A stretch of DNA of 64,000 nt from Nocardia rhamnosiphila NBRC 108938 (lineage in GTDB: Bacteria > Actinomycetota > Actinomycetes > Mycobacteriales > Mycobacteriaceae): assembly GCF_000720425.1 (NCBI RefSeq), contig NZ_JOAJ01000013.1, positions 1 through 64,000 of the forward strand. Direction: 5' to 3'. Positions 38,616 through 47,275 of the stretch are shown in pieces; position 1 is the first letter of the stretch, and every line of letters begins with the position of its first letter. The notes under the pieces were generated by a model. It saw only the letters and a program-made list of their open reading frames with translations, searched no databases and was not told where the DNA came from. The position numbers were made by a program, and so were the translations under genes.

Positions 38616-38936
38616 GGGCCCATTCTTACCCGCCGGGGTGGATTTCGTTCTAGTGTGCGAAGCCCATGAATGGTGCGTGAGCCGTCCGCGGTGATCAGTA
38701 TTACATCCCGGTGGCGAGCGGCCGGCGCGCGGATCCGCGTCCGGGACATCCGGATACGCGGCTCTGACGTGCCCGGACGGCGGGATGTGCGGAAACCGGC
38801 GCGTAACGGTGCCTCGAAGGCCCGCTGCGCGCCGGGTCTGTCGGGTCCCCTCGAAATTTTCCCGGTGGTGTCGATGGCGCAAATGAGTCTGCCCGCCGGG
38901 CTCGGCCGGCGGGTAGCTCGTCGAGGTGGGTGCGGT

Positions 38937-39293
38937 TCAGTGGTGTGTCGCGGCCCCGTGCATCCGGCCGGCCACCGTCGGCAGCGCTGCCACGGCGACT
39001 ACGACGGTGACGATTCCGACGACCCACGACGTCCACGACGCCCCGTTGTACCCGGTGTAGTTCATAGCCCACGGTGCGATGAACAGCAGTGCGCCGAACA
39101 GTGCCATTCCGTAGTCGGCCGCTGCCATCGCGGGCCGGTACATCTGGGCGAGTCCGGTGAGTGCGATGAGCGCTCCGAGCACGATCATCGTCCACACTGC
39201 CCGGTTGTTGGTCGCCACCCAGATCGGGGAGAGGGCGGTGAAGACACCGAGCACCACGGCCAGGAAATCCTGAGTCCGGCTTTCTGTGAACAT
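38937..39293 (-). CDS. SPW-repeat membrane protein
   Basis: 118 residues starting MFTESRTQDFLAVVLG behind CAGGAGG. Four hydrophobic helices with the two SPW-type turns LSPIWVAT and LFIAPWAMNY, each opening a helical pair. Small integral membrane protein of unknown role, common in actinobacteria. The 312-bp spacer to the divergent flavoprotein gene (39294-39605) contains no other gene that I can support. Confidence 0.9.
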   Translation of the reverse strand: MFTESRTQDFLAVVLGVFTALSPIWVATNNRAVWTMIVLGALIALTGLAQMYRPAMAAADYGMALFGALLFIAPWAMNYTGYNGASWTSWVVGIVTVVVAVAALPTVAGRMHGAATHH

Positions 39294-39605
39294 AATGGCC
39301 TCCTGAGACTGGAAACAGGTCCGTAGAAAGGGCCTGACCTCGGTATAGCGTGTCCGGCCGCGACCGGTCGATATCGCAACGGACACGATTGCGCGGCGAA
39401 ACGATGCGCAGCGGACGCGCTTCCGGCGCAGGGCCCGGCCGGCGGGGTACATCTCCGCGTGCGCTCCTCGGAGGCCTCCCTCATCGCCGCGGTCGTACGG
39501 ATCGGGGATGGGCTTCGCCGAGCTGTGCTTGTTAGGGTGGGCTACACAATTTTCTGTAACCTGTTCCAGGCGCGGCGCCCGGGTGCCGCGGGGAGGGAGT
39601 TCGGT

Positions 39606-40805
39606 ATGTCCGCACCGATCGTGATCGCCGGTGCCGGCCTGGCCGGATTGCGCACCGCCGAGGAGTTGCGCCGCGCGGGGTACGAGGGCGAGCTGGTACT
39701 GCTGGGCGACGAGCCGCGCGCGCCCTACGATCGTCCGCCGCTGTCCAAGCAGTTCGTCCGCGGTGAAACCACCGCGACGCCATTGCGTCCGGACGAGTTC
39801 TACGACGAGAAGCAGATCGACCTGCGCCTGGGTACGACCGCGACCGGCGTGGACACCGACGCCAAACAGGTGCGGCTGGCCGACGGCTCCACGATCGCCT
39901 ACGAGCACCTGGTCGTCGCCACCGGGCTGCGGCCCCGGCTGCTGCCCGGCGCCGACGAGGTGACCGGCGTCCACGTACTGCGCAGCCATGACGACGCGGT
40001 CGCGATCCGGGAGGGGTTGCGCGACACCACCGCGGCCCTGGTGATCGGCGCCGGCTTCATCGGCTGTGAACTGGCCGCGAGCCTGCGCGCGCAGAACGTG
40101 CCCGTGGTGCTGGTGGAACCGCAGCCGGCCCCGCTGGCCGGGGTGCTGGGCGCGGAGCTCGGCGAACTGGTGGCCCGGTGGCATCGGGCCGAAGGTGTGG
40201 ATCTGCGCTGTGGGGTCGGGGTGGCCGGACTGCTGGCCGATCCGGCGGGCCGGGTACGCGGCGCGCGGCTGGCCGACGGGTCCGAGGTGACCGCGGATCT
40301 GGTGGTGTCGGGTATCGGCTCGCGTCCGGTGACCGACTGGCTGGCCGGATCCGGGATCGAGCTGGCCGAACCGACTGCCGGTGGCGGAGTGTTCGCCGAC
40401 GAGGCCGGGCGGACCAGTGTGCCCGGTGTCTGGGCAGTGGGCGATGTGGCGGCGTGGCGGACCCCTACGGGTGAACATCGCCGGATCGAGCACTGGACCA
40501 ATGCCGGGGAACAGGCCAAGCTGCTGACGTGCGCTCTGCTGGGAGTGGCGGCGCCGGGTATCGCGCAGGTCCCGTACTTCTGGAGCGATCAGTACGACCT
40601 GAAGTTGCAGGCGCTCGGTACGCCGCGCGCGACCGACGATATCCGCATCCTCGCCGACGACGGCCGCAAGTTCCTCGCCTACTACTTCCGCGAGGGCCGG
40701 CTGTCCGGAGTGGTGGGCGCCGGGATGACCGGTCAGGTGATGAAGATGCGCGCCAAGATCGCCGCGGCTGCCCCGGTGGAGGAATTGCTCGGCGCGACTC
40801 AATAA
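39606..40805 (+). CDS. FAD-dependent ferredoxin reductase
   Basis: 399 residues from ATG 39606, GGGGAGGGAG upstream. Two dinucleotide folds: IVIAGAGLAGLRTAEELRRA at the start for FAD, and ALVIGAGFIGCELAASLRAQ near 145 for NAD(P)H. The oxygenase-coupled ferredoxin reductase signature APYDRPPLSKQF and VPGVWAVGDVAAW are present. It passes electrons from NADH to a ferredoxin for P450s or dioxygenases. A racemase-like gene starts 3 bp after its stop. Position resembles the ferredoxin reductase between tuf and the mycofactocin genes of mycobacteria. Confidence 0.94.
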   Translation: MSAPIVIAGAGLAGLRTAEELRRAGYEGELVLLGDEPRAPYDRPPLSKQFVRGETTATPLRPDEFYDEKQIDLRLGTTATGVDTDAKQVRLADGSTIAYEHLVVATGLRPRLLPGADEVTGVHVLRSHDDAVAIREGLRDTTAALVIGAGFIGCELAASLRAQNVPVVLVEPQPAPLAGVLGAELGELVARWHRAEGVDLRCGVGVAGLLADPAGRVRGARLADGSEVTADLVVSGIGSRPVTDWLAGSGIELAEPTAGGGVFADEAGRTSVPGVWAVGDVAAWRTPTGEHRRIEHWTNAGEQAKLLTCALLGVAAPGIAQVPYFWSDQYDLKLQALGTPRATDDIRILADDGRKFLAYYFREGRLSGVVGAGMTGQVMKMRAKIAAAAPVEELLGATQ

Positions 40806-40808
40806 CCT

Positions 40809-41573
40809 GTGGGGGTGATCGTCGCGCTCATCGATTCGGGTTTCGGGTTGCTGCCCACCGCGGCGTGGCTGCGCAAGCTGCGTCCCGATGTGGACCTGCT
40901 GCTACAACTGGACCCCGAAGGGGCGCCCTGGGGCCCCAAACCACAGGACTGGATGATCGACCGGGTGGTCGCGGCCGGACGCACCGCGCGTGACCTGGGC
41001 GCCGAGGTGGTCGTGCTGCCGTGTAACACCGCCAGCGTGACCGCGCTCGAACACGTCCGGGCCGATCTGGGCGCCGCGATTCCGGTGGTGGGCACGGTCC
41101 CGGCGATCAAACCGGCCGCGGCGGCCTGCCGGTCGGTAGCCGTATGGGCGACCGCGGCCACTACTGCCAGCCCCTACCAGGCGGATCTGATCGCGCGGTT
41201 CGGTGGCGAGGCGAAGGTGACCGGGGTGGCCTGCCACGGACTCGCCGAAGCGGTGGACCGCGGTGATATGGCCGGGGTGCGCGCGGCGGTGGCGGACGCG
41301 GTGGCCCGGACGCCCGCCGATATCGAGGGTGTGGTGCTGGGCTGTACCCACTACCCGCTGATCGTGGACAGCATCCTCGCCGCGCTGCCCGACGGCGTCC
41401 GGCTGTTCGACAGCGCGCAGGCCGTCGCCGCGCAGACGGTGCGGCGGATGGAGGCACTGGGGGGCGCGACGACCGGCGACGGGACCGTACGGGTGTATTT
41501 GAGCGGCCGGCCCGGAGTGCTGCCGCCCGGTGCGGCCGCGTACGAGTCCGGTCGCATCCTGGGGGCCAGGTAG
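40809..41573 (+). CDS. Aspartate/glutamate racemase family protein (MurI-like)
   Basis: 254 residues from GTG 40809 (a second GTG two codons on is possible). Catalytic cysteine motifs of glutamate racemase are both present: VVVLPCNTASVTALEH and GVVLGCTHYPLIVDS. The substrate motif at the start is IDSGFGLLP, rather than the usual FDSGxGGL, so substrate use may differ. The usual MurI role is making D-glutamate for peptidoglycan. It is cotranscribed with a ferredoxin reductase, an unusual setting for a cell-wall gene, so a paralogue is likely. Confidence 0.87.
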   Translation: MGVIVALIDSGFGLLPTAAWLRKLRPDVDLLLQLDPEGAPWGPKPQDWMIDRVVAAGRTARDLGAEVVVLPCNTASVTALEHVRADLGAAIPVVGTVPAIKPAAAACRSVAVWATAATTASPYQADLIARFGGEAKVTGVACHGLAEAVDRGDMAGVRAAVADAVARTPADIEGVVLGCTHYPLIVDSILAALPDGVRLFDSAQAVAAQTVRRMEALGGATTGDGTVRVYLSGRPGVLPPGAAAYESGRILGAR

Positions 41574-41722
41574 GCCGCCCTCACGGGCGTACAGGTGGTT
41601 CTTCGGCCGGGGAAGTAAAGGGCCGGCCTCCGCGCCGCGGTGCGAGCGGTCCGGGCCCGGCACACAGCCCTCCGAGCGGCCTCGCTGTGGACGAGCACGG
41701 AGCCGCTCCGTGCCGTGCCGTT

Positions 41723-42604
41723 TCAGTCGATGCCGAAGGAGCCCGCGATGGTGTCGGCGACCGCGGTGACGGTGCCGCGGGCCACCGGCTGGCGCACGAT
41801 CCAGGTCTGCATGGTGATCGGCGGGTCGACCAGCCGCCGCCACACCCATCCGGGCAGCAAGCGGCCCGCGGTGGTGCGGCTCAGGATCGCCCCGCTCGCT
41901 CCCGTGGCATGCAGGCAGGCCCGCGCGTTCTCGGTGTAGTTGGCGAAATGCCATCGCGGTCTGATCCCGGCCTCGTGGGCCGCCGATACGAGCCGATCGT
42001 GGCCGATGGGGACCTGGTCACGAGCGTGCGCGAGAACGTCCATACCGTCGAGGGCACTCAGCGGGCAGATATCGCCGGTGAACTCGCCCTCGATTCGCGG
42101 ATCGACGACGAACCCGAACGGTTCCTCGAGAACCCGGTGCCGGACCAGATCTCCCGAGGGCGGCTCATGCACAAATGCTATATCGAGCCGTCCGGCGCGC
42201 AGCTGCTGGAGTTGGACGGTGCTGGTCGCGTCGGTGAGCGAAAGGTATGCCTGGGGTACGGCCACCCGTACGGTGTCGATGATTTGCCCGAGCCAGGTGG
42301 GCGGTAGGCCGGGGGCCAGGCCGATCTGCACGATCTCGCGTACCGGGCCGGCCTCCCGGGCGGCGTCCTTTGCGGTGTCGGCGTAGCGGAGCAGGGTGAG
42401 GACATGCTGATAGAGGGCGGTTCCGGCGGGGGTCGGCACGATACCGGCAGGTACCCGGTCGAAGAGCGTCACGCCGCATTCGCGTTCGAGCTGCTGGACC
42501 TGACGGGTGAGGGCCGGTTGGGAGATCAGCAGTGCCTTCGCGGCCGCGGACAGCGAGCCGCGATCGAAGACTTCGACGAAATACCGTAGCTGTCGTAGCT
42601 CCAT
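41723..42604 (-). CDS. LysR-family transcriptional regulator
   Basis: 293 residues from ATG 42604. The N-terminal helix-turn-helix MELRQLRYFVEVFDRGSLSA then AAKALLISQPALTRQVQQLE is a standard LysR start, followed by the type 2 periplasmic-binding-like effector domain. Divergent from an MFS transporter and FAD oxidoreductase pair, which it probably activates on binding their substrate. Confidence 0.95.
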   Translation of the reverse strand: MELRQLRYFVEVFDRGSLSAAAKALLISQPALTRQVQQLERECGVTLFDRVPAGIVPTPAGTALYQHVLTLLRYADTAKDAAREAGPVREIVQIGLAPGLPPTWLGQIIDTVRVAVPQAYLSLTDATSTVQLQQLRAGRLDIAFVHEPPSGDLVRHRVLEEPFGFVVDPRIEGEFTGDICPLSALDGMDVLAHARDQVPIGHDRLVSAAHEAGIRPRWHFANYTENARACLHATGASGAILSRTTAGRLLPGWVWRRLVDPPITMQTWIVRQPVARGTVTAVADTIAGSFGID

Positions 42605-42620
42605 CGTTGCTCCCCATTTC

Positions 42621-42638
42621 GCATACCGAGCGGTATGC
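42621..42638. promoter_or_regulatory. Candidate LysR operator
   Basis: GCATACC / GGTATGC, perfect 7-bp arms with a 4-nt spacer, lies 17 bp upstream of the LysR ATG in the divergent spacer. It contains the partial dyad ATACC-N4-GGTAT expected for LysR binding. Confidence 0.6.
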
Positions 42639-42774
42639 CATAACTTCAGGACATACCCGGGCCATCCAAGTGGCATTGGATCACGAGCCGTCCACGCGGT
42701 TGCATTGTGGTGGGCACCACAGCCGTCACGCATCGCGGGCGCCGGTGCCCCAGCTTCACTCGAAAGGACCTCCG

Positions 42775-44046
42775 GTGACCGCGATATCCCCCGCAACACC
42801 CGACACCCGATATCGCTGGGTGGTGTTGACCCTCTGCTGGGCCGCCTTCACGATGACCTCGGTCGACCGGGCCACCTGGGGCCCGGCGGCAGGCTCGGTG
42901 GGCGAAGACCTCGGGGTGGCGGTCGCCGGCCTCGGCGTCTTCGCCACCACCTACTACATCGGCTACGTGATCTCCAATGCCATCGGCGGTTTCGTCGCCG
43001 ATTGGCTCGGCGCGCGGATGACCGTCGGGGTGAGCATCCTGCTCTCCGGCGGGTTCATGCTCGCCTTCGGCGAGGCCGACAGCCATGCGATGGGTCTGCT
43101 CTTCCAGGCGTGTATCGGATTGTGCGCGGGTGCCGAAGTGGGTGGCGGCGTCAAGCTTCTCACCAGCTGGTTCACCCCGCAGCGGCGCGGCTTCGCGATG
43201 GGCATCTTCATGACCGCGACCTCGCTCGGGCTGGTGATCGCGAACGCGGTCGTGCCCCGATTGATCGAATCGCACAGCTGGCGCACCTCCTATCACCTGT
43301 TCGGGATCACATCGATCGTCGTCGGCGTCCTGTGCCTGATCCTGCTGCGTCCCGGCCCGCTGGTGGAGGCGCGGGCCGAAACCGGTGGCCGCCCGAACCT
43401 GCGCCCGCTGCTGCGTAATCGCGGCCTGTTGTTGATCGCGCTCGCCGGGTTCGGCGCGCTGTGGGGCACCTACGGATTCATCACCTGGTCGAATCTGCTG
43501 ATGGTCAAGGGCGTCGGTATCGATCCGGTGCGCGCCGGCACCGTGGTGGTGATCTTCGGCGCGGTGGCGGTCTTCTCCAAACCGCTGGTCGGCCTGGTCG
43601 GTGATGCGCTCGGGCTGAGTCGCCGACGGCTCACGATCGCGATCCTGGCGGCATTCGTCACCTGCCTGATCGTTTTCAGTTTCGCCACCACCGCCACCCA
43701 GTTCCTCTGGATCGCGCCGTTCCTCGGCATCACCGCCTACATCTACAGCCCGGTCATGATGGCGATGATCCCGACCCTGTCCGGGGCGGAACTCGCCGGG
43801 ACGGCCACCGGCGGGGTGAACGCCTTCTGGCAACTCGGCAGCACCATCGTGCCCGCCGTGGTCGGCCTGGTCTTCGCCGCGAGCGGCTCGTTCCAGCTGG
43901 TCTTCCTGGTTCTCGCCGCGGGGCCCTGCCTGGCGATCCTCCCCATGTACTTCATCCGAGACGCCGACAACCGCGAATCCGCGTCCGGTACCGCCGCCTC
44001 CGGCGACGGCAATGCGCTGATCCTCGCCACCAATGGAAAGGTCTGA
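42775..44046 (+). CDS. MFS transporter (anion:cation symporter type)
   Basis: 423 residues from GTG 42775, AAAGGA upstream. Twelve predicted helices. The start RWVVLTLCWAAFTMTSVDRA followed by GVFATTYYIGYVISNAIGGF and VADWLGARMTVG, with the D-x-G-x-R-like loop, fits the metabolite:H+ symporters of the phthalate/tartrate/glucarate group. It probably imports an organic acid that is processed by the FAD oxidoreductase overlapping its 3' end. Controlled by the divergent LysR gene. Confidence 0.93.
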   Translation: MTAISPATPDTRYRWVVLTLCWAAFTMTSVDRATWGPAAGSVGEDLGVAVAGLGVFATTYYIGYVISNAIGGFVADWLGARMTVGVSILLSGGFMLAFGEADSHAMGLLFQACIGLCAGAEVGGGVKLLTSWFTPQRRGFAMGIFMTATSLGLVIANAVVPRLIESHSWRTSYHLFGITSIVVGVLCLILLRPGPLVEARAETGGRPNLRPLLRNRGLLLIALAGFGALWGTYGFITWSNLLMVKGVGIDPVRAGTVVVIFGAVAVFSKPLVGLVGDALGLSRRRLTIAILAAFVTCLIVFSFATTATQFLWIAPFLGITAYIYSPVMMAMIPTLSGAELAGTATGGVNAFWQLGSTIVPAVVGLVFAASGSFQLVFLVLAAGPCLAILPMYFIRDADNRESASGTAASGDGNALILATNGKV

Positions 44047-44053
44047 TCCCCGT

Positions 44054-45319
44054 ATGACCCCGAGCAGTACCCATTACGACGTCATCGTCGCGGGCGGTGG
44101 ATCGGCCGGTATCGCCGCGGCGGTGGGCGCCGCCCGGACCGGTGCCCGCACCCTGTTGATCGAACGCGGTCCATGCCTGGGCGGCGCCGCGACCCTGCGC
44201 AATGTCGTCACCTACTGCGGCCTCTACACCCGCGACGACCTGCGACAGGTCGTCTTCGGTATCGCCGACGAGGTGATCGCGCGGCTGAAGGCGCGCGGCG
44301 CGGTCGGCGAGCCGCGCCGGTTCAACGCGGTCACCGTGGTCTTCGACCCGGAGAACGTGAAGGTCGTGCTGGACGAGCTGTGCCGGGAGGCCGACGTCGA
44401 TATCCGCCTGCACAGCCTGCTGATCGGCGCGCATACCGAGGGCGACAGCATCACCGCCGTCGAGGTCGCCGATCACGAGGGCGTACACCGGTTCACCGCC
44501 GACGCGTTCGTCGACGCCACCGGGGACGCCGATCTCGCGCACCATGCGGGGGCCGAGGTCCGTTACGGCACCGACGGCTGGGTTCAGAACGGCAGCCTCG
44601 GGGTCCGGTTCGGCGGTATCGCCCCCGATGCCGAGGTCACGGTGGATACCGTCGGAGCGGCCGTCCGCAGTGCCAAGGCCGCCGGTGTGGACGGTCTGCT
44701 GGCCGAATCCGGGTTGGTCGCCCGGATGCCGGTCTCCGGCGACGTCATCATGTACCTGGTGGACGAGGGCTACGACGCCCGGTCCGCCGCCGACACCACC
44801 CGCGCCGAGATCAGTGCCCGCCGCCAGGCCCAGGCGTATCTGCCGGTGGTGCGGATGATCCCCGGCGCCGAACACGCCTATATCGTCACCACCGGCCCGG
44901 AACTCGGTACCCGGGAATCCCGCCATATCGTCACCCGGTATCGGCTGCGTGAAGCGGAGATCCTCCACCCGGACACCACCGAGAGCGCGGTCGCGATCGG
45001 GGCCTGGCCGATGGAATACCACCCGGGCCCGGGTATCCCGTCCACCTGGAAGTTCATCGGCGATCCCGGCTTCTATCCGATTCCGCTCGGTTGCCTGCGC
45101 AGTGTCGGCACGGACAATCTCTACGCCGCCGGGCGAACCCTCGACGGCGACCGGCAGGCGGGCGCGTCGCTGCGCGTTATGGGCACCGCCTTCGCCACCG
45201 GGCACGCGGCGGGGGTCGCGGCGGCGCAGCAGGCCCGAAACGGCGAGGTCACCACCGCGAGCGTCCGTGAGGAGCTCCAGCGTCAAGGGGCCCGGCTACC
45301 CGAGCCCGTGCCGGTCTGA
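44054..45319 (+). CDS. FAD-dependent oxidoreductase (FAD_oxidored family)
   Basis: 421 residues from ATG 44054. An in-frame ATG at 44033 would overlap the MFS stop by 14 bp. The FAD motif is VIVAGGGSAGIAAAVGAART, followed by RGPCLGGAATLRNVVTYCG with two conserved cysteines, and ends with LYAAGRTLDGDRQAGASLRV and ATGHAAGVAAAQ. This is the family with unknown substrates often coupled to carboxylate transporters. Acts in the cytosol on the substrate carried by the adjacent transporter (inference). Confidence 0.9.
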   Translation: MTPSSTHYDVIVAGGGSAGIAAAVGAARTGARTLLIERGPCLGGAATLRNVVTYCGLYTRDDLRQVVFGIADEVIARLKARGAVGEPRRFNAVTVVFDPENVKVVLDELCREADVDIRLHSLLIGAHTEGDSITAVEVADHEGVHRFTADAFVDATGDADLAHHAGAEVRYGTDGWVQNGSLGVRFGGIAPDAEVTVDTVGAAVRSAKAAGVDGLLAESGLVARMPVSGDVIMYLVDEGYDARSAADTTRAEISARRQAQAYLPVVRMIPGAEHAYIVTTGPELGTRESRHIVTRYRLREAEILHPDTTESAVAIGAWPMEYHPGPGIPSTWKFIGDPGFYPIPLGCLRSVGTDNLYAAGRTLDGDRQAGASLRVMGTAFATGHAAGVAAAQQARNGEVTTASVREELQRQGARLPEPVPV

Positions 45320-45550
45320 CCGGCCGGGGAGAGCGGGCGGTTCCGGTGGAGCGACCGGACGGAACCTCGGTGTTGTTCGACGAATGATCGATTGTGAACA
45401 CTCCGGACGTGGCGGCAGTGAGTCCGGATCATGTGGCGACCGGCGTATGTACCGGAGGTCGCCGCCGAAGCAACGGATGTGAGATGCCGGGCGGCAGTAT
45501 CCGACCAGCCCATCGACACAGCGACGACCATGATCGGTGCGCCGGTCGAT

Positions 45551-46138
45551 CTAGGAGGCACAGCCGATTTCGTTGCCGACGTCGGCCGGAACGCCATGCC
45601 TGTTCACGCAGTCGAGGCCCTCGCCCACATCGATCACACGCCAGTGCGTGTGCCCGTTCTGTTCGGAGTACTCGAACAGGTACATGACCGGGTGGAGAGT
45701 GCCCTCCGGATAAGACATCGCCGAGGCGAAGGAGCCACTGCACCGTGCCTGCTGGAGATCGGCCAGGGGATACCGAGGCAACCCCGTCATTCTCAACGTG
45801 GTGATCAGGTACGCGTCGGTCACCTCGGCGCAGGGATCAGCCATCGGCGGTGCGGGTGCAGCGGAGGGGTCGGGCGCCGGAGGCGCGGCCGGCGGTGCGG
45901 GTGCAGCCGAGGGGTCGGGCGCCGCAGATGCGGCCGGCGGTGCGGGTGCAGCCGAGGGGTCGGGCGCCGGTGAGGCAACGGGCTCGGTTCCCCCATCGAT
46001 GGGCTCCGTGGCGGATGCGGTGGCCGCAACGGTGCCCGGCGCTGCTGTCTCGGGTTCGGCTTCGCCTTCACCGCCACACGCTGAGACAGATATCGCGATG
46101 GTGGCCGTGATGGCGGCGAGTAGTTCGGTTCGGGGCAC
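45551..46138 (-). CDS. Lipoprotein with Pro/Ala repeats
   Basis: 195 residues from GTG 46138, AAGGAGG upstream. The signal peptide ends at VSAC (C21). Residues ~53-97 contain three copies of a 15-residue unit starting PDPSAAPAPP, encoded by a 45-bp DNA repeat. The C-terminal ~95 residues form a small domain with four cysteines (PCAEVTDAYLITTLRMTGLP, QARCSGSFAS, GLDCVNRHG, IGCAS). The rod-like repeat probably lifts the domain off the membrane. Function unknown. Confidence 0.8.
   Translation of the reverse strand: MPRTELLAAITATIAISVSACGGEGEAEPETAAPGTVAATASATEPIDGGTEPVASPAPDPSAAPAPPAASAAPDPSAAPAPPAAPPAPDPSAAPAPPMADPCAEVTDAYLITTLRMTGLPRYPLADLQQARCSGSFASAMSYPEGTLHPVMYLFEYSEQNGHTHWRVIDVGEGLDCVNRHGVPADVGNEIGCAS
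45846..45980. repeat. Three tandem 45-bp repeats within lipoprotein gene
   Basis: Units start at 45846, 45891 and 45936, each opening GGCGGTGCGGGTGCAGC. The first ~33 bp are almost identical (one substitution) and the last 12 differ. They encode the 15-residue Pro/Ala unit and could vary in number between strains. Confidence 0.88.
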
Positions 46139-46250
46139 AGTGCCTCCTTGTTCGGGGTTCCACCTCAGGCCGGCTGCTGGTGCAGCGGCTGTGCGAGTCG
46201 AGAATTTCGGATAGTTCGTGCTGTCGCGCTCGACGCCGCGGGGCAGAGGT

Positions 46251-46628
46251 TCAGTCCCGGTAGACCGTGACGTAGGCGTTCGTAGCGGTCCCGATACTCA
46301 TCGTCCCCAAGCATGAGGCCGCGCCATGTCCGGATGGGCCGAAGGAACCACTCCACGATCCCTGGTACGGGCCGATTGCCATGAGTGGAAAGGCGTTGGG
46401 CACGCCGTGCAGACCGAAGCACTCGACGATCAGCGTGTACTCCCGCCCAGCGGGGCCGTCGTCGTGGCATGTCGCCGTCGCGCCGGTCAGGTCTCGTGTG
46501 ACCACACAATCCTGCGGCGCGGCGTGGGCGGACCCGGCACCGAGGGCCGTGGCGAAACCCGGAACCACGGCTGCGGCAACGACGGCTTGCGCGGCGACCA
46601 CTGTCATCCTTCTCATGCGAAATCTCAT
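46251..46628 (-). CDS. Small secreted protein
   Basis: 125 residues. A basic n-region (MRFRMRRMTVV), hydrophobic core and AGSAHAAPQ give a Sec signal peptide cleaved near residue 36. The ~90-residue mature protein has four cysteines (DCVVTRDL, ATCHDDG, VECFGLHG, ASCLGTMS), likely two disulfides, and ends NAYVTVYRD. No family recognised. Same strand as the lipoprotein gene 112 bp downstream. Confidence 0.7.
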   Translation of the reverse strand: MRFRMRRMTVVAAQAVVAAAVVPGFATALGAGSAHAAPQDCVVTRDLTGATATCHDDGPAGREYTLIVECFGLHGVPNAFPLMAIGPYQGSWSGSFGPSGHGAASCLGTMSIGTATNAYVTVYRD

Positions 46629-47275
46629 CTCTTCGATCCGTTGGAATGTTTTCGTTGCCCACCGGAGGGCAGCCGGAGGTACAGGGTCAGCACCGAGACA
46701 GTCGCCACAACACCGACCCCGCGACCGCGTCAGCCGACCGGGCCGGTCCCGAGAGCGGCACGGGTCCCCAGGCCTACAGTTCCGCCGTCGAGACGGGAAC
46801 TGCACTGCCACAGCACATCACAACTTCAGCGGAGGAGACCAATACTCAGCGTCCCCGCGAACGAGTCGGACTCGGTATCGCCGCAGCTCACCTGGGACGG
46901 ACATGTCCGGAAGCTCCGCCGGCGAAGCCCTCTCGGCCGGTGCGGATCACACCGTGTGCGGCAGGTCCCGGGCTGAAGCTCGGACGAGGCTCGGCCGGCC
47001 TCCGAGTTCTCTGCACCGCATTTGACGGACGCGATCAGCACAGCCCCCGGCGAACTCTGAGGTCCCGTCGTCGGTAACGGAGACAGTGTTCGTTGCCACC
47101 GCAGTCGAGGGTGCTTTGCGGACAGTCTCGGTGGTGTGGGATCCGAGCGGGATGCGCTCATCGCTGAGTCGCCGCGGAACCGGAGGGGTCGGGGGTCTGT
47201 TCGTCGACGAGCGGGACCGGATCCTGCTGGTCGAGCCGCCCTGATCGCGCCGGTGGCCGCTCGAGCGGGCGGCGC
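46629..47275. other. Gene-poor spacer with possible NUDIX remnant
   Basis: 647 bp without a gene I can support. Base composition and codon bias in all frames look non-coding. The only recognisable piece is a plus-strand frame at 47153-47244 reading GLFVDERDRILLVEPP then a stop. This resembles the first strand pair of a NUDIX hydrolase, whose NUDIX box is missing, so it may be a remnant. Confidence 0.4.

Noticed and set aside
38701..39195. Minus-strand frame around the SPW gene
   Set aside because: Out of frame with the SPW protein, which has clear helices and a ribosome binding site.
42646..43833. A 395-codon frame antisense to the MFS transporter
   Set aside because: His/Asp/Arg-rich shadow translation; the transporter is clear.
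45320..45550. Small gene between the FAD oxidoreductase and the lipoprotein
   Set aside because: Short frames only, without start signals or protein-like composition.
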